Positions 60,901-64,000 of a stretch of DNA of 64,000 nucleotides are shown piece after piece. Within the stretch, counting starts at the first letter, position 1. Each line of letters opens with the position of its first letter. Under the pieces are notes generated by a model, which saw only the letters and a list, made by a program, of their open reading frames with translations, was not told where the DNA came from and made no database searches. The DNA is from Aquila chrysaetos chrysaetos (taxonomy: Eukaryota > Chordata > Aves > Accipitriformes > Accipitridae), in NCBI RefSeq assembly GCF_900496995.4, contig NC_044030.1, positions 15,994,851 through 16,058,850 of the forward strand, read 5' to 3'. The position numbers and the translations under genes were made by a program.

Positions 60901-63884
60901 AGGAGCATTTTGGTGGTGCCTTGGCTTTGTGAGAAGGCAGCATTCAGCACTTGGCTATTGCTTATGCTGGTAGTATCCCCCTGCCTAGCTTTGGCTTGAA
61001 TAGAGTGCAGCAAGTGGTATCTTGTGTAATCTGTTCTGATGGCATGTTGCTGAGTGGCACTGGAGATGCCTGGGAGTAGCTGCCTAGGGTCTATCTGAGG
61101 CACCCAGCACTTCCCAAAGCAGTCCTATATACAGTGTAATTAATATCCATTGTGCTGTGAGACAAGAGACTGTTGCTGCTGTCTGAGTTTTGTACTGTGA
61201 CATTACGAGGTAACTGTTTTCCTTGGGGTATTTGTTAATGAGAGTTAGGTGTTGGCTGTACATGTAGGGATGGTATTTTCTGACTTCTGTAATAGTTTCC
61301 TGTAGTATCTACTTTTTGATAAGAATGAGGATGGAAGGGGCTGTGTTGACAGTATCTCTAAATTCTGCCTTGTTCTGTGTTTGCTAGGACAGAGCACAAT
61401 GAATGACCCCACTGTTGCGTTTGGAGTTGTGGGTGGAAATGGATTTAAAGCAGCTGTGGAAACACCATACCTGGATAAAACCTACAGGTAATATAGAACT
61501 AGTACAGCTGTAGTGGGGAGAAAAGGGTGGTGCCTAGCTGGATGCTTTAGAGGTCCCAGCTCTGACCACTTTTCTCAAGATTTTTAAAAGGTTGTCGGGT
61601 AACATGATTTCATTCTGCTGACACTGTGACTGCAACTAGTGCTAAGGATTGGGCAACACGGTGGGCAGTTCATCCTGAGAAGTGCCATTGACTGAGGTCT
61701 TCATCTACTGGGAGCAGTGACTGTCAGTGACAGCACTGAGATAGCCTTTCCTGTGCCTGGTGGTCTTGGCATTGTGGTGCTGCACTTTGTGGTGCTGCTC
61801 CCAGAGCCAAAGGAATGGCTATGTAGTGCCCAGGCCCATGGTCATGGCACACCGAGCAACAGAGCTGCTTGCATGGCAGGGACAATGATGAGGTAAAAAA
61901 ACCTACCCTGCTCTACATTTGTTCCTATACACAGTTGGCGTGGGAGCAGTACTGTCTAGGAAAAACAAATGGGGCTCCCTGGGTCTTGTCCTTCATCTCC
62001 AGCCCAGCCTGTGGCAGGATTCATGCTGTGGGTGATTGTGTGTTTGTGCACTGGAGCCCATCTAGCCATGCTGTGTGTCTGAACAGCCAGGCTGTGCCTA
62101 GGAGGACTTTCACCTCTCCAGTGAGGTGGCCTACTGAAATCAGGTTCTATTTGCTTCCCAGTCTCTTTTATTTTGTGACAGAGTTCATGTGGGCAGCGAC
62201 AACAATGAAGTGATGAATCCTCTGGGGCTCCGATTTCTCACCTGGCTGCCAGATGACAGCTTCCTGGTGGTTGGTCAGGGTCAGGATGCTGCTCAGTCCA
62301 TCCTTCACCATCTGACTGCAGTGCCTCACATGGCTGGAGCTAAAGAAGAGTGCCTAAATTTACGGTACTAGAGATCTGTCAGTTGTGGGTGAAGTCTGAG
62401 AGTGCCTCTGGACAGGGCCTAGAAGGAATTAAGTCTCTCAATAGATGTGCAGCCTGCAGTCTGTGAGTTGGGGAATTTGGCTCTCTTTCTGAAGCAGAAT
62501 CAAACAGCTCATGAAGCTGCCTACTGGTCAGCACTTGCCTGTAGTCCTAATGCCTACACCCAGCCTGACAAGAGGGTGTATGGTAGCATGCCTGTGTCAG
62601 TCCAGGATAGCTCTGTTCCTTTGTCTGAATTCCAGGCCCTTGGGGGGACTGAATTCCTCCATTCTACCTTTTGCCCACCATTATCGAGGTCCAGAAGGGG
62701 ACTGGTAGCCCTTGTTACTCCTCTCCTCCTCTTCCTCACCTGCTGGGCTTTGTGGGGTCAGTTGAACTAAAACCACATCACAAAAGGAAGCCACCTGGGT
62801 TACAGAAATCTGCTTCCCAAAGGGATCCTGAGAATTGCTTTCTGCAACACTTGCACATCAAAGACAGGCTGATTTGATTATGAACTGTAGATTACAACAA
62901 AAGAAGTGTTGGCTCTGCAGAGTGCTGTAACTATGCAGACAGTGACTAGCAGGGCTAGGCAAATGCCTGTTGGCTGGAGTTGATGGTGCTCTGTGGTGCC
63001 AATGTCGGCTGACATAGGTGTGATAAGACTGCAGAAGATCCTTACATGAACAAGGTATCAGTCCATGCTGGAGATGTGCATCCTTCCATCTGGCCACAAG
63101 AAATGCAGGATCTAGGTGTTAAATGTATCTCCTGTGACTGATGTTCTGTGTCTTCTGTGTCTTGCTCCAGGTTGTCCTTGCCTGTAGATGGAGAAGTGAT
63201 CAGCCTGTGCTGCAGTCCAGTGACCAAAACTGTAGCTCTGCAGCTGGCTGATAGACAGATCCTGAAATACCTCTGGGGTAAGTTGGGCCCTGTTTAAGTA
63301 CCTGGTCTGAGGTGTAGGTATTACAGATTTCTGAAAAGGTTTAATGAGGTGATTTGACTTTCAGGGACATAGGTGACTCTTGCTGGTAGTTGGTCCTGCC
63401 TTTCATGCTCTCTCTGCTTCCAGAAATGGGCCAAAATTAGTGATTTGTGTCAGAAAGCAGTTAATGTTGTTGAGAATGATAATTTAGACATTATGATTTG
63501 AAAAAAAGATGACTGGTTTAGTGATTTCAGAGGTGCTGACTGACTGCCATGTCCTTGGCACTTCTCTTGTGTTCCACAGAGGAATAAAGGTGCTGCTGAG
63601 CCCCTAGAAGTTACCACCTTCTTGTCTGCTATGTCTTCGACTTTTATGTCAGCATTCCTCCTCTCTGTCAGATAGTGTAGCTAATTGCCAGCTCTAGTTT
63701 TCTTGAGATACATGTCATGTGGTTGTAACGTCTGAATCTTTGGTTGGCTGGAAAACAGTTTGTTCTTCTTTGCTCTTTAGAGACTTCTACTCCGGTCCTT
63801 GAGCCCTGGCGGACTAGCAATGGCTCTGCTGTTCAGTTCCCCTACCCTTGCGTGGAGACTTCTATCACGAAGATCAGTGGCGAA
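48603..63884 (+). CDS. ELP1: ELP1 (IKBKAP): Elongator complex scaffold subunit, N-terminal 618 codons, runs off the window
   Basis: Coding exons: 48603-48752, 50202-50354, 52080-52161, 54738-54818, 55160-55245, 56482-56581, 57490-57580, 58074-58197, 58879-58969, 59430-59660, 60556-60726, 61388-61487, 62182-62364, 63171-63277 and 63781-63884. All phases agree and no frame is broken. The product begins [11 protein letters not shown] and aligns along its whole length with human ELP1 (1332 residues), so just under half of the gene is here. This part forms the two N-terminal WD40 beta-propellers. From knowledge of the family, ELP1 is the scaffold of Elongator: it dimerises through its C-terminal part and holds ELP2 and ELP3, which start the cm5 modification of wobble U34 in cytoplasmic tRNAs. 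The exon that is mis-spliced in human familial dysautonomia lies beyond this window. The last visible donor is GTAAGT at 63885. Confidence 0.97.
50202..50354 (+). CDS. ELP1: ELP1 coding exon 2
   Basis: 51 codons: [19 protein letters not shown] and then [19 protein letters not shown]. Acceptor TCAAG, donor CAG|GTAACA, phase 0 both sides. Confidence 0.96.
52080..52161 (+). CDS. ELP1: ELP1 coding exon 3
   Basis: Encodes [20 protein letters not shown] and ELVLLATG, a propeller blade. Acceptor CTTGCAG, donor ACAG|GTATCA, phase 1. Confidence 0.95.
52601..53614 (-). mobile_element. CR1 LINE, 3' part, left of LTR insertion
   Basis: Begins GGATCACAGAATGCTTGAGG and follows the CR1 reverse complement for about 1 kb (for example CCACCCTCACAGTAAAAAATT, AGTAAAGGAGAAGGATCACC, CACTGGTGACTGACCTCAAG). 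It lies in ELP1 intron 3. It is interrupted at 53614 by LTR copy F and resumes at 54199. Confidence 0.93.
53615..54198 (+). mobile_element. Solo LTR (copy F) inserted into the CR1 in ELP1 intron 3
   Basis: TGTCCTGGTTTCAGCTGGG to CTTAAACCACGACA, with a perfect 5 bp target duplication GCAGT on both sides (53610-53614 and 54199-54203). It is in the same orientation as ELP1. The TATA position is mutated (AGGATATAAA near 53875). Confidence 0.95.
54199..54446 (-). mobile_element. CR1 LINE, continuation right of LTR insertion
   Basis: Continues the same CR1: GGAGACAGTGTCAAAAGCCTT, TGACATCCACTGGTCTCCC and GTAGAAGGCTTTCAGGTTGG are standard reverse-complement CR1 sequence. Similarity fades after about 54446. 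Confidence 0.9.
54738..54818 (+). CDS. ELP1: ELP1 coding exon 4
   Basis: Encodes [20 protein letters not shown] and QDEFGE. Acceptor CCTGCAG, donor GAAG|GTGAGA, phase 1 to phase 1. Confidence 0.96.
55160..55245 (+). CDS. ELP1: ELP1 coding exon 5
   Basis: Encodes [20 protein letters not shown] and KQAAHRKQT. Acceptor CTTCAG, donor ACG|GTATTA, phase 0 out. Confidence 0.95.
56482..56581 (+). CDS. ELP1: ELP1 coding exon 6
   Basis: Encodes [20 protein letters not shown] and [14 protein letters not shown]. Acceptor CTTCAG, donor ACAG|GTATGG, phase 1 out. Confidence 0.96.
57490..57580 (+). CDS. ELP1: ELP1 coding exon 7
   Basis: Encodes [20 protein letters not shown] and SGLEQALSW. Acceptor CTGTAG, donor GGAA|GTGAGT, phase 2 out. 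Confidence 0.96.
58074..58197 (+). CDS. ELP1: ELP1 coding exon 8
   Basis: Encodes [20 protein letters not shown] and [19 protein letters not shown]. Acceptor TTTTAAG, donor AAA|GTAAGT, phase 0 out. Confidence 0.96.
58879..58969 (+). CDS. ELP1: ELP1 coding exon 9
   Basis: Encodes [20 protein letters not shown] and [10 protein letters not shown]. Acceptor TTCTGCAG, donor TACG|GTGAGA, phase 1 out. Confidence 0.95.
59430..59660 (+). CDS. ELP1: ELP1 coding exon 10
   Basis: The largest ELP1 exon in the window. It encodes [38 protein letters not shown] and NVAVIDG. Acceptor TTCTACAG, donor GGAG|GTAAGC, phase 1 to phase 1. Confidence 0.97.
59832..60420 (-). mobile_element. Solo LTR, diverged subfamily (copy G) in ELP1 intron 10
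   Basis: The plus strand starts TGTCATGGTTTAACCCCAGC and ends AAAACCAGCACA. The middle (GCGCACACAAGCAAAACAAA and what follows) differs from copies A-F, so it belongs to a sister subfamily. Flanks GAAGT and GGAGT look like a 5 bp target duplication with one change. It is antisense to ELP1 and ends 135 bases before exon 11. Confidence 0.85.
60556..60726 (+). CDS. ELP1: ELP1 coding exon 11
   Basis: Encodes [20 protein letters not shown] and [17 protein letters not shown]. Acceptor TTCCACAG, donor ATG|GTGAGA, phase 1 to phase 1. Confidence 0.96.
61388..61487 (+). CDS. ELP1: ELP1 coding exon 12
   Basis: Encodes [20 protein letters not shown] and [12 protein letters not shown]. Acceptor TTGCTAG, donor ACAG|GTAATA, phase 2 out. 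Confidence 0.94.
62182..62364 (+). CDS. ELP1: ELP1 coding exon 13
   Basis: Encodes [20 protein letters not shown] and [18 protein letters not shown]. This exon is less conserved than its neighbours. Acceptor TGACAG, donor ACG|GTACTA, phase 2 both sides. Confidence 0.93.
63171..63277 (+). CDS. ELP1: ELP1 coding exon 14
   Basis: Encodes [20 protein letters not shown] and [15 protein letters not shown]. Acceptor GCTCCAG, donor GGG|GTAAGT, phase 1 out. Confidence 0.95.
63781..63884 (+). CDS. ELP1: ELP1 coding exon 15, last in window
   Basis: Encodes [20 protein letters not shown] and [15 protein letters not shown]. Acceptor CTTTAG, donor GAA|GTAAGT, phase 0. The following intron is cut by the window edge. 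Confidence 0.95.
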
Positions 63885-64000
63885 GTAAGTAAGACTGTGA
63901 GCAGATTAAATTCCCTACTCAGTTGTTCTCTGTGTCAAATGTGCACTGTGATCCCCTGCCCAGGGTCCAATAATACTTCTTAACAGCCCTTCTTCATAAG

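Noticed and set aside
1-64000. CRISPR arrays, operons, prokaryotic mobile elements, tRNA or rRNA genes
   Set aside because: The window is vertebrate nuclear DNA. No regularly spaced repeats, no tRNA box A/B with a cloverleaf and no rRNA segments were recognised.

Overview
The window is nuclear DNA of a bird. CR1 retrotransposon fragments, a family of roughly 560-590 bp ERV-type LTRs, short introns and vertebrate genes with vertebrate exon phases all point there, but nothing I can see fixes the species. There is no bacterial, phage, plasmid or CRISPR content.

Two protein-coding genes are well supported and lie head to head. TBC1D2 (Armus, a PH and TBC-domain Rab GAP) is on the minus strand from the ATG at 44176 to the stop at 27145. 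I could place 13 coding exons whose phases agree throughout, giving an uninterrupted 927-residue product. ELP1 (IKBKAP, the Elongator scaffold subunit) is on the plus strand from the ATG at 48603. Fifteen coding exons (618 codons, the N-terminal WD40 part) lie in the window, and the gene runs off the right edge in an intron after 63884.

Layout: 1-18.8 kb has no recognisable exon and holds two minus-oriented solo LTRs, one mosaic LTR element, and old CR1 fragments. 18.8-20.05 kb is a strong CpG island with a pentanucleotide repeat tract and no assigned gene. 20-27.1 kb has no recognised gene and contains one member of a near-identical 472 bp duplicated segment; the other member sits inside the mosaic LTR element at 15 kb. 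27.1-44.3 kb is TBC1D2, with two intronic LTRs. 46.28-46.72 kb is the probable TBC1D2 CpG-island promoter. 48.04-48.99 kb is the ELP1 CpG-island promoter, with NRF1 and YY1 motifs. 48.6-64 kb is ELP1; intron 3 holds a CR1 split by an LTR, and intron 10 holds a further LTR.

The two genes have no known joint function. TBC1D2 acts in endosome and autophagosome traffic and ELP1 in tRNA wobble-uridine modification. Their adjacency is positional: in humans they lie several megabases apart on 9q. I found no evidence of a new biological system. The most unusual structure is the 99.6% identical dispersed segment embedded in an LTR whose flanking parts are much more diverged.
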